Origin: Populus alba
Lineage: Eukaryota; Streptophyta; Magnoliopsida; Malpighiales; Salicaceae
Direction: 5' to 3'
DNA length: 64,000 nucleotides
NCBI RefSeq assembly: GCF_005239225.2
Contig: NC_133301.1
Span: 7,961,157 to 8,025,156, forward strand
Below the pieces are notes generated by a model. It was not told the DNA's origin, did not search any database, and saw nothing but the letters and a program-made list of their open reading frames with translations. Below, piece after piece: positions 36,316-48,600 of this stretch. Position 1 is the first letter of the stretch. The number at the start of each line of letters is the position of its first letter. The position numbers were made by a program, and so were the translations under genes.

Positions 36316-37560
36316 GAAATTAAGAGATGTAATTGAGAGATAGAAATTTTAAGTATAGATATTCTTATTAGTTTTTATAGATCATATATTTTATATTCTC
36401 ATGGATGAGATAATTAAAACAATAAAGCACTATTTACTAATGCAGATTTAAATATTATAATAAATAGTGAGAGTTTAATAGGAGTTCAAAGATTCAAGTT
36501 ACAGTGTCTTTCATGGTGCCAAATAACCCAGTAAGAAGTCGAAGCTACCTTGAATGGTAGAGTAAAATCTGATGGGTAGTTAGAAGATAAGGAGATCACA
36601 AACGAAGGCCAAATTAACATCGATTCATCACCTAAATCATCTCTGATGGGTAGGTAGGTAGAAGACTCTTTTCTTGGCCACTTAAAGTTTGCTACTGATA
36701 TTTGTTTCTGCTGAATACTGATTTGTCCTGTATACATACAGACAAAAGGATTTGTTGTTGTTGTGTGAAAGCATGCTCTTGTTCATTGAGAAACAGCATC
36801 AGCTCGTCTTCAATGTACTTAAAATACTAGAAAGGGACCATGGCTCTTTTGCCTTTATCTGTAATGAAACAATGGAATAGTATAAAATAAAGTTGTTTTC
36901 TCTTTATATCATCTTATAAGAATAATAAAAAAATTGATTCTGTCAGACAGGACTCGTAGCAAGAACGTGGACAGGGAGGTAGGGCAGATGCTCTCCCTCG
37001 TCATCCGATTAGACCCGATCGGGATAAGATAAGGTGAAGGGAATCGCTTCGTGCGTGGTGGCTCTGCCCAGCCGAAAGGAGGCATCCTTGTAGGATCTAC
37101 AGCATACAGCCCACCAACTCCCACCAATCCATGGCAAATAGTATTTACATTAAATGAATCCACATGCTCAAGTCATCGGTCGGATCACCACTTGGTTGTC
37201 GAGGTCGACGCGGGTCCTAGATCCCTCACAGGTGCACAGTCGAATGCCTACATCATCCTTGAACATCAGACATGTGTCCAAGGGATCCATTGTCTTCCTA
37301 GTTTGTTTGTCTTTTCTTTGCACTTCATCTTCATCTCTCTTCTTAACGAGAGATCATTGGAGGATTGGCCTCTTTATTATAAGAGGGAGCTTTTTATTTT
37401 GCAGGTGACACATTATTAGATCTGTTTCATCCCAGTCACATCAAAAGATATGCGAGTAAAACCATGATAATTGTAATATACTGCATCAGCGCCTAGACGA
37501 CTTGCTGTATCCAAACAAGAGTTCAGAAGGCTTTTTATCTATCATCGCTCTATCTCTCTG
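36316..37560. other. Unassigned region with a GC-richer island (36950-37260)
   Basis: 36950-37260 contrasts with its surroundings: balanced to GC-rich, and open on both strands for about 85-120 codons (36909-37163 minus, 37051-37419 plus). No domain is recognised in either frame. It may be a captured or relic gene fragment. Confidence 0.3.
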
Positions 37561-37589
37561 TATAAATGGAGATTATCTATAGGTGTATA

Positions 37590-39060
37590 TCAAAATAATT
37601 ACAATAAAACATATGAAAAAAAAATAAGAATGTATTATTATATAGACGATATTGCTAATGAAATAACTCTATTACTAATATTTGTTGGTAAAATTTAAGT
37701 TATATCTTGATAAGTGACCCTTTCTTCCTTTTAATTTCTTCTTCTTCTTTTCTTTTTCTGCAAATAACAACAAACCCTTTATTTTATCATAAATCAAACT
37801 TTCATCATCACAAATCTAGCCACTTCAATACTTAATCTATCAACATCCATGTTTTGGTTTACTTTTTTAGGATTTTCCATATCAAGTAAGTAAAACTACT
37901 TTTTTTTTTTCTTAACTCATTTTTTCAAAGTTAATTTTTATGGTATTTTGATGTAGTATATATAGTTTGTTTGTATGTTTATTTGTTTTATAGCTTTTCT
38001 CATATAAATTTGTTGTATGAATGTATGATTCCCCACATCCTTATAGGAGTATGATCATGGATGCGATGAGAATGAATGATGGTTATGCATGTGAATGTTG
38101 AATCATAGATGAAGAATCAAATGCAAACGCGACTATGTTTTTTGATCTTTTGAAAGACTTCGATGAATCATTATTAGATGAGTACACAAATCATAGTAAA
38201 TTATCAATCGTTGAACATATGTTTACCGTCAAGTCATATCATGGGCTAAGTGAGGTCAATTACAAAAAAATAATTGAATAGTTAAGAAGCATTTTACTAG
38301 AATGGAATAGGTTGAAAGAGAACTTTTATGCTATTAAATCTATGATGAAACCCCTTGGCCTAGAATGCTAGAAAACTACATCATATATGAGGAAGTTATT
38401 GGACAAGTATGTTGACAAAGGGGAAAATACAAGGATGATTCTAGATAATGTTCTTGAGAATAGAAAAATATGAGGATGATTTCAGCTAGTATAGTCGAGT
38501 ATCAAGTATCTGATGGTCAAATAAGGTTGTATCGAGTATTCTTATGGTGAATGGATGATAACTAGAATACTATAAAGGCATATGGTACCTTGGATTAAGC
38601 ATAAAAGAATTGAAATTAAAGATTTTTATCATACCTATTACACTGTGAAATCATTTATAAAGACATACTTTATGTTGTTCATCCATTACGAGAGGTTGTA
38701 TTAGATCCTAAAGATAAAAATGTAATTATATTACCCCAAACCTGAATAAGAGTATGGGTTGATCAAGAAAGAATAGAGGAAGAGAAGAAAAAGAAGAGGA
38801 ACATGATAATGTTAGAAAGAAGAGCTCCAACACTAAGGTGTAATAATTGTAAAAATATTGCCAAAATTCTAAGATATGCTAAAAAGATGGTGTTTCCCAA
38901 CTTAGTGGTGGTAATGATGATAAAGTATTTAGATTTGTATTTAGAGGAACCAGTGGTGATATGAGGGGATCCATTAGTGCCACCGGGGGATCTTCAAGAG
39001 GCACGGTGGTTGGTCATTTTTTGTCATCAGATGTCACTGCATGTATCGTCTAAAGGGCAC
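37590..39060 (+). mobile_element. CACTA transposon remnant with tnp2-type N-terminal region
   Basis: The plus strand at 38115-38370 reads as the start of the plant CACTA (tnp2) ORF: ...FFDLLKDFDESLLDEYTNHS, then KLSIVEHMFTVKSYHGLSE, then a stop, and RLKENFYAIKSMMKPLGLE. 38590-38750 reads like a later part of the same ORF (DFYHTYYTVKSFIKT...DILYVVHPLREVVLDPKDKN), a segment usually near its C-terminal third. Most of the transposase core is therefore deleted. 37640-37680 has CACTA-style subterminal words ('TATTACTAATATTTGTTGGTA'). All frames are interrupted. Confidence 0.6.
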
Positions 39061-39800
39061 GAGCAGCGTCCACTTGATAACTCATGTTATTAACTTTTTT
39101 TTTATAATATTTATTATTTATTAAAAGACTAATTTACTTCTTATGCAAATTGAAAATAACAAAAAAAAAAAATTGAAAGAGAAAGAAAAAAAAACCTTTG
39201 ATAGCATGTTTTGTGTTTTTTTTTTAGTGATATTTTAGTCTTTTAACTATTTTGAGAAAAGCAAAAAGACAATTGAGCTATAGGTAGAATTTGTTTTTAT
39301 TATTAGAAGGGGAAATTAGTAGTTTTGTTGTGCAATAAAAATATAGAAAGACCAATTTACCCCTATTTATTTTAAAAATACTATTGAACCTCATTTTATT
39401 ACTAAATTTGCTCTTCTTTGACTATCATATGAAGAGTAAAAAATTATTATATTATAGCAATTTAACAGTGCAGCTAATGCATCTTTAATTTTTTTTAAGA
39501 TGGCGTGACATTGTATTGTCATAAAACTCACCTACCTCTACATTAGCATTAACAATGTTTATTTATTTATTTATTATTATTATTATTAACGTGACTTGTA
39601 AGTGTCCAGATTAGTTTAGGCATACCTTGACTAATTTCATGGGTCTTGAAGTTAATAATCATAAAAACCTTTAGTGACTATCATATTAATAACCATATAA
39701 CTCGAATTTTGAGACCATAAAAAGAATAAACTCTTTAATTTCAAACTCTTATCATGAAATACCTACTAGATAGTTTTTTAATTATTTTCCTAAAGCAATA
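39061..39800. other. AT-rich intergenic DNA upstream of cytidine deaminase
   Basis: A-runs, an ATT microsatellite near 39557-39588, and no coding features. Confidence 0.45.
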
Positions 39801-39810
39801 ATTATAATAA

Positions 39811-39820
39811 TTTATAAAAC
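39811..39820 (+). promoter_or_regulatory. Candidate TATA box of the cytidine deaminase gene
   Basis: TTTATAAAAC lies 123-132 bp upstream of the start codon and is followed by a C-rich leader (39821-39910). A transcription start near 39845 and a leader of about 100 nt would be consistent. Inferred by position only. Confidence 0.4.
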
Positions 39821-39942
39821 GTCCCCATGAGTCCCCTGCCCTGCCCTGCCTCTCACACCTGTAATTTCTCAAATCTCTGATCCCGAACACCGCCGCCGCC
39901 GTCACCGAGAAAACAAAACAAGACAAAATAAAACCAGACAAA

Positions 39943-40887
39943 ATGGATGGACCCATCTTCGTAATTGAAGCATCCGAAGCCGAATCGATGGCGAAACAAG
40001 CTGGCCTCACAGTCCTCCAGCTCCTCCCTACCCTAGTCAAATCAGCGCAAGCCTTGGCTCGCCCGCCAATCTCCAATTACCACGTGGGTGCCGTCGGTCT
40101 GGGATCCTCCGGCCGCATCTTCTTGGGTGGCAACGTCGAATTCCCTGGCCTCCCTCTCCATCATTCTGTCCACGCCGAACAATTCCTCATTACCAATCTC
40201 ACTCTCAATGCGGAGCCCTCCCTAAAATACGTTGCTGTATCCTCCGCCCCTTGTGGCCACTGCCGTCAATTCTTTCAGGAAATCCGCCACGCCCCTGATA
40301 TACATATCCTCATCACGGGTGATAGTAATAGTAACCACAATTACAATAATGATTTAGCAAATGAAGAACAATTTGAGCCCATGTCTTGTCTTTTACCGCA
40401 CAGGTTCGGACCTGATGATCTTTTGGGTAAGGATGTTCCCTTGCTTTTGGAGCCCCATCATAATAACTTGTCGTTTCTAGGTGATGACAAGTTACCAAAT
40501 GGTGTTAGTGCTGCTTTTGAAGATCTGAAGAATGAGGCTTTAGAGGCTGCCAAAAAGTCTCATGCACCCTATACTAATTGCCCATCAGGGGTGGCCTTGA
40601 TGGATTGTGAAGGGAAGGTGTTTAGAGGATCATATATGGAGTCTGCCGCCTATAATCCCAGCATGGGCCCGGTGCAGGCGGCTTTGGTGGCATACGTGAT
40701 GGGAGGGAGGGGTGGTGGCTATGACAGGATTGTTGCTGCTGCGTTGGTGGAGAAGCAAGGGGCTCAGGCGAGACAGGAGCAGACGGCGAGATTGCTTTTG
40801 AAGGAAATCTCGCCAAAGTGTGAGTTTAAGGTGTTTCATTGTGTTTCCAATTCCGGTTCCAGTCCCAGTTTCAACAATTTTAATTGA
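39943..40887 (+). CDS. CDA1: Cytidine deaminase, two-domain plant type
   Basis: A single-exon gene for a 314-residue protein, similar in length to Arabidopsis CDA1 (about 300). It catalyses hydrolytic deamination of cytidine and deoxycytidine to uridine and deoxyuridine in pyrimidine salvage, probably in the cytosol. The N-terminal catalytic domain (about 20-130) shows the zinc site: HAE at 77-79 (His ligand and Glu proton shuttle) and PCGHC at 103-107 (Cys104 and Cys107 ligands), with substrate-pocket NVEFPG at 64-69. The C-terminal domain (about 190-300) repeats the fold without the metal residues (SYMESAAYNPSMGPVQAAL), as in other homodimeric deaminases of this class. The linker 128-143 is Asn-rich. 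The start was chosen because upstream sequence is a C-rich leader and the next Met is internal. A C-rich leader and candidate TATA box precede it. Confidence 0.95.
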   Translation: MDGPIFVIEASEAESMAKQAGLTVLQLLPTLVKSAQALARPPISNYHVGAVGLGSSGRIFLGGNVEFPGLPLHHSVHAEQFLITNLTLNAEPSLKYVAVSSAPCGHCRQFFQEIRHAPDIHILITGDSNSNHNYNNDLANEEQFEPMSCLLPHRFGPDDLLGKDVPLLLEPHHNNLSFLGDDKLPNGVSAAFEDLKNEALEAAKKSHAPYTNCPSGVALMDCEGKVFRGSYMESAAYNPSMGPVQAALVAYVMGGRGGGYDRIVAAALVEKQGAQARQEQTARLLLKEISPKCEFKVFHCVSNSGSSPSFNNFN

Positions 40888-42735
40888 ACATTGCTCGCTG
40901 CTACATGAAGCTACCTGATTTATTGGTCAATAAGAGATGCAAATGATTTGGATTGAATTAATCAATCCATAGGATTAACAATGTTTTCTTTCTCTTGTTA
41001 GCAATGATGCTTGACGTTTTCTTCGATTGAATAAGAAAGATTTGCAAAATTTAGCAGTCAATTCTTTCTTCTTGGTGACTGGCAACACAAATTTCCTTCT
41101 TTTCTTGTTGGTTGAGACATGGTGCTTCAATCCCTCTTTGGCTATCAATATTCAAGTCTCAGATTAGTTTTGACGTGCAAAACTCTCATGAATCCCCTAA
41201 TTCTAGTGTGAGGGAAATTTGTTTTTCATTTGATGGGAGACATGGATGTGCATCCAGTCTTGATGTGTGTGACCTTTTGATTGGGAAAAAAACATGATCT
41301 TTTGGAAGAAAATTTAACCCCAACTAGTCCGAATGATTAGTGTTTTTTTGATAATTATCTTGCTTAATATATAATAGATAAAATATGAACATCATTAAAC
41401 TTGATTCCAGTTGCAATTCAAACCCTAACACACACACACACACAAAGCTCTAGCTCTAAATAGAGTGAATATCTAATTATACAAAGCTCTAGCTCTAAAT
41501 GTTGCGGGGAAAACATTGTACACTGTACACACAGTGTTCATCATGCAGATTTTTTTTTACATTGCGGATTCGTTTAATGTTTTTTTTTTTTGTTCTTAAA
41601 CATTTTTTTTTTTTTTACATAATTTCATTTTTTGGGTATAAATTAAAAGGAAGTTGAATTAAATTTATTAATTTAAAATGAAATTAAAAAATAAAGGGTC
41701 AGATAAGACACCATAGAAATAGATTATGATTTCAAAGATCTCATAAAAAATTTATTTTAATCCTCGAAATTTATAAACTATACCTATTACAATTTAATTT
41801 TGGTATAAAAATTTATTTTTATAATTTTTTAGTTTTTTATGATAAATCCAGAATCAAAAATCTAAATCATGGAAGAAAAGGCCTAAAAGAAGCACATGAA
41901 TTATATTTGACTTGTTGGTAAATGGGTATCGAAAAGGAAAGAATGCTGGCTTTCTGCGTTTGACTTCCAATATTTATGAGTCGTGGATGACAACCAGAGT
42001 AAAAGGAGTAAGTTTTATGTCTTAAAATACCAGTAGGTGACAAAAACAGATCGATAAAAAGTGCTTTTTTCTGACGTGTATTCGGGAAAACAGATAGCAG
42101 GTTCATTGTACAGAAGGCTGGTTTTATCATGCTGGTAGGCTTGTGGACAAAAGATTAAGCGGCCCTGGTTGGCCCTCACACACTCATTTTCCACTTATGC
42201 AAAAGGCAGAGACAAATCAAAGTAAGCTCCCACTAGTTCTCTTTATCGTCGATGACCAAAACATTGAATTCCACTTCTATACGTGCATGGAACTAGAAAA
42301 CCTAGTTAAATCAAGACCTAAAGCCCTCAATAATTGATCAAAAGATAAGAGATCAGCTTTGGATTTATCCGATAAAGAAGTAGTTTGGTTTGTATTAGAA
42401 CTAGAGTCACGTACTCGTAGGATTTAAAATCTACACAATCACATAGTCAATATGAGTGATGGTCAGCCACACATGTAATCTTAATATAATCTTATTTATT
42501 ATTTCCCTTATAGGGTTTTTTTTTTCTTTATTTACAAACTTTCTTTTATTTTTCTTGCATTTTAACTCTTACAATTTCTTCTTCCGTAGCCCTATTCTTT
42601 TCTTTACATGGTGTTACTTCATAATAGATCATATTTTCTAAAGGTTCGAGTTAAACCTTCACACTTGACTTGATTTTACACGGTTGCTACCTGTCTCCTC
42701 TCAAGTTAAGTTCCTATTATATAAAAATAGTTAAT
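40888..42735. other. 3' flank of cytidine deaminase and intergenic DNA
   Basis: The likely 3' UTR runs into 40.9-41.1 kb (an AATAAG word near 41030). Further on are a (CA)n run at about 41431-41445, a direct repeat of 'CAAAGCTCTAGCTCTAAAT' (41442-41460 and 41481-41499) and T-runs at 41551-41620. No other gene is recognised. Confidence 0.45.
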
Positions 42736-42739
42736 TAGT

Positions 42740-44220
42740 AGCAAATTGATCAGAAGAATATCTAAGTGATCAATAGCCTTTGTCTTTAATGAATTCATTG
42801 CCTTCTTATGGATATGGGAGAAAGCTTTTTGAAACTCGATATAGAAGATTAATTTATGACCAAAGAGTTCGTGTACATGTTTGTATATGTGGAAACAAAG
42901 GCATTTCAATTATGAATGTGACTTTTCAGAATATGTTAGTAAGGTTAAGTTATAAGAAAATAGTGGTCAAAATGGAAAAAAAAAAATAGAGTTAGCCATG
43001 AAAAGAGGAGTTATTTATGAAAAAAAAAATAAAGCAGATTATTTGGCGAGAAATAAAAAGTATGAGAGCTTTTATGCAATAGTGTTTTTATTAATGATTC
43101 GAGGACATATCCTTTCAAAAAGAGGGAGAATAATAATAATTAGTGAGTATCACCAAAGGATCTATTAGAGGTACTCATTAGGCTTATTATAAGGTCTAAA
43201 ACTAAGAAGATCAAAGAGGAGTATAATGAGCTAAGTCAAGATGTTTAGGTTAAAAAAGCTATAAGTATGCTAGACTAAACCTTCATGTATTTTTTATGAC
43301 ATATTTGAAGTTACATGTTAAATTTTGTTGTGATTATAATTGAGATGAAAACTATACATCTCAAGATTTTCATCCATATATGGTATCCATAGTAACTCAT
43401 CTAGATACGTGAGAAAAATGATTGTTTTTCATATGATTTGTGGATTCTTACAAAATAAAGACTTAATTACATATGGAATTCTTACTTTGCAAGGATTTTT
43501 TTCACTTTTCAAGAAGATCAATTAGACAACAATCCTTATTTTGCAAGGATTCCTTATGCCATAACAATCCTTATTATTCAAGGATATTAGAGGTAATTTT
43601 TGGCTTATTTTTTCTAATACATCTTTATGCTCTAACAAGCGTAACTTATGATCTAACCAATGGATTAGACTTGACATTTTTTAAAAGATTATAAAGGCCT
43701 TGTTTTCTATATATATAAAAAAAAATTGTAGCAATCAGAGTTCAGAAAGATGTTTCAAAAAATCCAAGAAGTTATTGTATGGCAATTGTATTATTTTCCT
43801 AGTCTGTTTAGGATTTTTTTGTCTATTTAGATTAATTTTCTTTTATTATTTTTCCAGCCTTATTTAGAACATTTTACCTAGTATAAATAGAGTTATTTAA
43901 CTTGTATTTAGAGTTTTTTATATTGCTTATTATTAAGAAATAATATTTTATGTGTGACGAGGTTACTCATCCTCTGAACTCTTTAAAACTTAACAAAGAT
44001 TAGTTTTCTTTGTGATGTTCTTTCTTATACTTCTAATTATTGATTCATTATAATCAAATGGTTGGGGTCTTTCATCCAATAACTATACTTTCTTAATTCA
44101 AGTAATTATTGGAAAGGGTTTTCTATCAATTTGATTTTAGTGTTCTTATGTTGTATTCTATCTTGTTTATGAGTTCAAGGGTTCTTAGCCCTTCAAATTT
44201 ACATCATGTATTATTGTAAT
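42740..44220 (+). mobile_element. 3' end of a Gypsy-like/non-autonomous gag element with 3' LTR
   Basis: 43090-43250 reads, with shifts, like the tail found at the 3' end of plant Gypsy and gag-only elements (ending RSKTKKIKEEYNELSQDV). It is followed by an LTR-like tract to about 44220. The LTR has two short hairpins (43531-43551 and 43566-43586, AATCCTT...AAGGATT), a TATA-like 'AGTATAAATAG' at 43880-43890 and U5-like text. The left boundary and the start of the LTR are not resolved, and nothing in 42740-43080 is convincingly gag. Confidence 0.45.
43531..43586. repeat. Tandem pair of AATCCTT...AAGGATT hairpins
   Basis: Two short inverted repeats 14 bp apart in the U3-like part of the LTR. 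A third half-copy ('TGCAAGGATT') occurs at 43488-43497. These look like repeated hairpin or binding motifs within the LTR promoter. Confidence 0.65.
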
Positions 44221-45615
44221 TACAAAAAAAATCCTTAACCTTGATTTTTAAAAAGAGCATGGTTCTTAATATTATTATTAGTTGTAAAATAAACTAAGAC
44301 TCTATCATTCTGGTTAGAAAAAAGACAAGATGTGAAAAATAATACTACAACAATAATAGCCAAGCTTCGATAAAAAAGCTCCCATTTAGTATAATCTAAA
44401 CCCTTATGAAGAGAAACACACACACGCATACAAATTGGTGGGAGAATAATGATTTTTTAATAATAAGAATCGTTAATGAAATAACCCCTTAATCTAAGAA
44501 ACAATTGGCAAATAAAGAAATATAAAATAAAAATAAAAGCAATAACACCAGAACACACAAAGAATTTACATCTTTTAGAAACTTGGGCCTACTCCTCCAT
44601 AGAGAGAGATGATGAGAGAGATTCACTACAATAAAGCTGGTTATTACAAAAAAGTTACACAAAACTCTTTCCTCAACCTAAAGTTCCAAGTAACCCAATC
44701 TCACTTTCTTTCACTCCTTACGTTCTAGCTTGATATAAAAAATAATAATATAAATTATATTATTTTTCTTCTATAAAGCTCTGTCATCCTCTAACACAAT
44801 GTCTTTTCTCTTTGCACAAAAAAGTAAAGAATAAGCATTCATTTTTTTAAAACTTATATGCATTACGACAACTTTTTTGGCTTCCACACTAGCTTATTTA
44901 AATATGCTTTAGTAAGAATTTGTTTGTTTATTAAATGAGCTACAACCCATATCTAGACAAGACTGACTGTAAAATTGCTTTCTAGCTAATGACAAAACCG
45001 AAAAAAATAAAAACACAACTTATCAAAAGACCTACTAGAATCCAAATCACATTGAAAATTTGAATCAACATGATCTATAACACTACTAGTAGTGCTATGA
45101 CCTTTATCACAAACCAAACCAACATATCTAGTAGGGGTTTTATTCTTCTTCAATCAGATCTATAATACTACTATATTTTTTCCGTATTTTTCAATAATTT
45201 TAATATGTTAATAATAAAAAAATATATTTTATCATATGTAAAAAAAAAAAAAAAAACTTATGAAAACACCTGCAACACAATTCCAGTCGCACCTTGAAAA
45301 CCGCTTGAGCTCTCATGAGTTCGTTTCGTAGTTCACGCTATAAGATTAGTTCATCATCAATAATATTTCCGGTACACGGATTGAATTTTGCACAAGAGTT
45401 TGCTGACATTCACAAGTTTACCTAAAGCAAACATGCACGAATATTTCATAAACAAAATATGACATTCACAAGAATGGAATGCAAGAACGATGGCAACTTC
45501 CGCCTGCTATTCTCTTACAAAGAACAGTCTGAATATACACAATAACAGCGGATTGCTCACCGTGAAGGCACCTTTGCAAATATACAGACAGATCCTTGGC
45601 TTAAGAGTTTTATGT
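44221..45615. other. Intergenic DNA downstream of the thioredoxin gene
   Basis: Contains the Copia scrap above and, at about 45165-45300, a worn copy of the 36106-type MITE with a poly(A) run at 45240-45257. The 3' UTR of the thioredoxin gene should lie in 45400-45615. Confidence 0.4.
44900..45170 (-). pseudogene. Copia RNase H scrap
   Basis: On the minus strand, 45150-44900 reads GLVCDKG, then VIDHVDSNFQCDLDSSRSFDK, then, after a stop, IWVVAHLINKQILTKAYLN. The order resembles the Copia RNase H region (GYVDSDFAGDLDxRRS). It is very decayed and lacks catalytic residues in the right context. Confidence 0.4.
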
Positions 45616-48600
45616 TTATGTAGATCCTTCTATCTTGTCCTGTGGAGCTGATATAGATTCAAGAGTAAGCTCTCCAACAGCCTTTGGTGGGCCAATGCTG
45701 CAACGGGCTGTGTTGTGCATTTCAATAGCATCTTTTATTTTTTGAAACTGCAGATGGTTTTGAGAACAACGTGTAACAAACAATCAATATCAGTAGAACA
45801 AGAAAATTAATCATTTACACTAACTGCATTTCAACTCAAGTTATTTAGTTTGGGTGGTTATCTACTAAATGATCCGTAATGTAACAAATGAACTGAATCT
45901 CAAGCAGTCAGACAATTCCTTATTGATTAGTCCCTCCATATGAGGTTATACTTCGCTCTTCCACACCAGCTCCGAGCTTTCGCTCTCTGTAAAGTTGTTA
46001 GATACAATAAATGAATCAGATTTTATATTGCACCCAACTCTTCAAAATGCACACTCTAATCATGTGCCTGGACAAGATAAAAGGACGAACTTCATAGTTT
46101 CTCTATTGGTTTTCTTTTCTTCACCTCCCACAACATCAATAAGAAAAACCTTGTTACTAGCTTCATATTTTATTACATACAAGTCAACTCATTGGGAACT
46201 GTTGCTTCAACAGTTGAGCATTAGTATTGGTGAATAAAGACATACATCCAGTGTTCAAAAAATCCAAAAATATAAAGTAAAAATAAAAAGGAAAGAGATG
46301 AAGTACTAACCTTAGCTAGTGAACATGAAAAGGATTCAAGTTGTCCATGAGCTCCTCGATAGAAGTGGAAATAAGGAAGCACCTTAACATTCAAACTTCT
46401 GCACATAGGCTTGTTTTCATTAAAATTGACTTTCAGGAATAAAATTTCAGGATGTGCTTCAGCTGTTCTGCAGAGCTGTGGATCCATCACAAGAAAAAAA
46501 TCATTAGGCTACACCAAAAACAATTCTACAAACAGTTCAGAAACCAATTCCTCCATTCTTCATGATGAATAGGCTTTGTGAAACAGTGTTTCATGCATCC
46601 ATGTTCATTTAGAAAAAAGAAAAAGTAATGATCTTTCCATATAAATCAATAATTTACATACAGACTACCAACGTTAGCAATAAATATATGTTAAAGAAGA
46701 GTCAATGACATCGAGAACTACTATGATTCTGTTTTAAAATTAACATATGAAAGATCCAACTCTAACATTAACTTTTACAGCTTCATAATTTTATGGAGAT
46801 ATCAAACCAAGACATGATTCACATGTCCGTATGATCTATGAAGACGGAGGATAGCCCAACCCGTATTATTTGATTTTATTTAGGTTTATTTATTAGGTTT
46901 GATTTAGTTATTGTTGGATATTTTATTTAGTGAGTTATCAGCCCAATTAGCCTCTCTGAATACATGCTGAATTCAAACCTCCTAGTCCTTGGCTATAAGC
47001 TCTTATGCTTTTATAACTAAGGTATGATTTGAATCTACTTTAATAGTTGGCCTTGTAATTAGCTGAACCACCAATGAAAAATCCAATTTCAAAATGACCC
47101 ATCTAAACTTAAGAGATCAGGCTAGTTCCAAACCAGTGATAACAGCCCACAATTCTGCCTTGACTGATGAACAAATACCTGTATTAATAGCAAAACCCTT
47201 ACACCATGTACCCAAGTTGTCTTAGGATCCCTCCTACTCCAGCGGTTCCTGGGTTGCCTTTACTACAACCATCCACATTTAATTTTATCCAGTCCATAGG
47301 AGGATACTGCCACCCTACGTACTGCACTCTTTTCTTGTTGCTACCTTGATCCATATGAGCCTACTTTGCATGCTCAATATCTGTTAGCATCCCTTTAATA
47401 GTTGTAACTATACTACCTGTAGGTTGTCTTTGATGCCTGAAAATTGAATTATTTCGCTCTTTCCAAGTGCTCCACACTGCTACCCCAAAGATTACGGACC
47501 ATTTCTATTTGTCCGTAGTGATAACTTTACTAGATAAGTTGTTCAGAAGCCACGGTTTTAAGCTTGCACTGAAAAAAGCATCCATGCTGTGTTATTGTAG
47601 TAACTGTCTCCATATGTTGATATCTGTTGGACAATCTCGAAGGATATGAGTTGTGTTTTCTACTTTTGACTGGCACAAATGACAGTTGGGGTTGTCAGAC
47701 CAATTTCTTGCAACCCTTTATTCATTTGTCAACAATTAATTATGAGCCACTAGCCATAGAAAACTTCTAATCCTTTCAAGTCCTTCCCATTTCCATATCA
47801 TCCTCCAGGTTGGATTCCCTGATGTACCATGGAGATCGCTGTTAGCTTGGTGCTTACAAATCATTTTAATTGTGAATTGGCCACTAGAAGATGCTTTCCA
47901 ATACATATTGTATGTCCCTGTCATAGTACTTGGCATGGGATGACTAGCAATAACCATTAGAACTTTTATGGGGAGAAGATGGGCTAAGTCTTCCCATTTC
48001 CATGTGTTATTTCTCACCACCATATCTGCCACCTGAGTGTTGCTCCCCTCATGTTAAATAATAGTTTTTTTTATGATGAATTATTACAAATTGTAAAAGT
48101 TGCGGACTTTTCCACCCCCTATTTTTCTCCTTTTCAGCTTCTTTTTCTTTGGTTTCTTCTTCTTAGCTTCTTCTTTTTTTTTTTCTTTGGCTTCAAATCT
48201 CTGTCCAAGAATGGTCTTTTAATTGTTCTTACAATTAAACAAAGATGGCTTGTTCAAATTCTCAAAACTCAAATAAATCATAAACCCTGTATGATTTTTT
48301 AAAAAAACAACCTGCCCCCCCATGAGTCATCTTCTTCACCGACCAGCCACCCCACACTTGTTCACCACATCGCCAACTGAAGATCAACCACCAAAATCCA
48401 CCGCCTCACTTGACCAGCTACCAAGATTCAACAGTCACTAGCGGTCAGCCACCAAGAGAGACACCACCTCCTCAAGCAACCACCAATAGTCAGAAATCCA
48501 CCAGATGACAACCATTCAATCCAACAAAACATCCAACACATCTACCAGCAGATCAATCCGTAACCAACAACAAATCAAGTCATGATTATTAGCTTTTCAT

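Noticed and set aside
40313..40839. Minus-strand ORFs in the cytidine deaminase gene
   Set aside because: Antisense shadows of a well-supported coding exon.
42640..42665. GGTTCGAG word suggesting a tRNA T-loop
   Set aside because: No acceptor stem, D-arm or anticodon arm can be formed around it.
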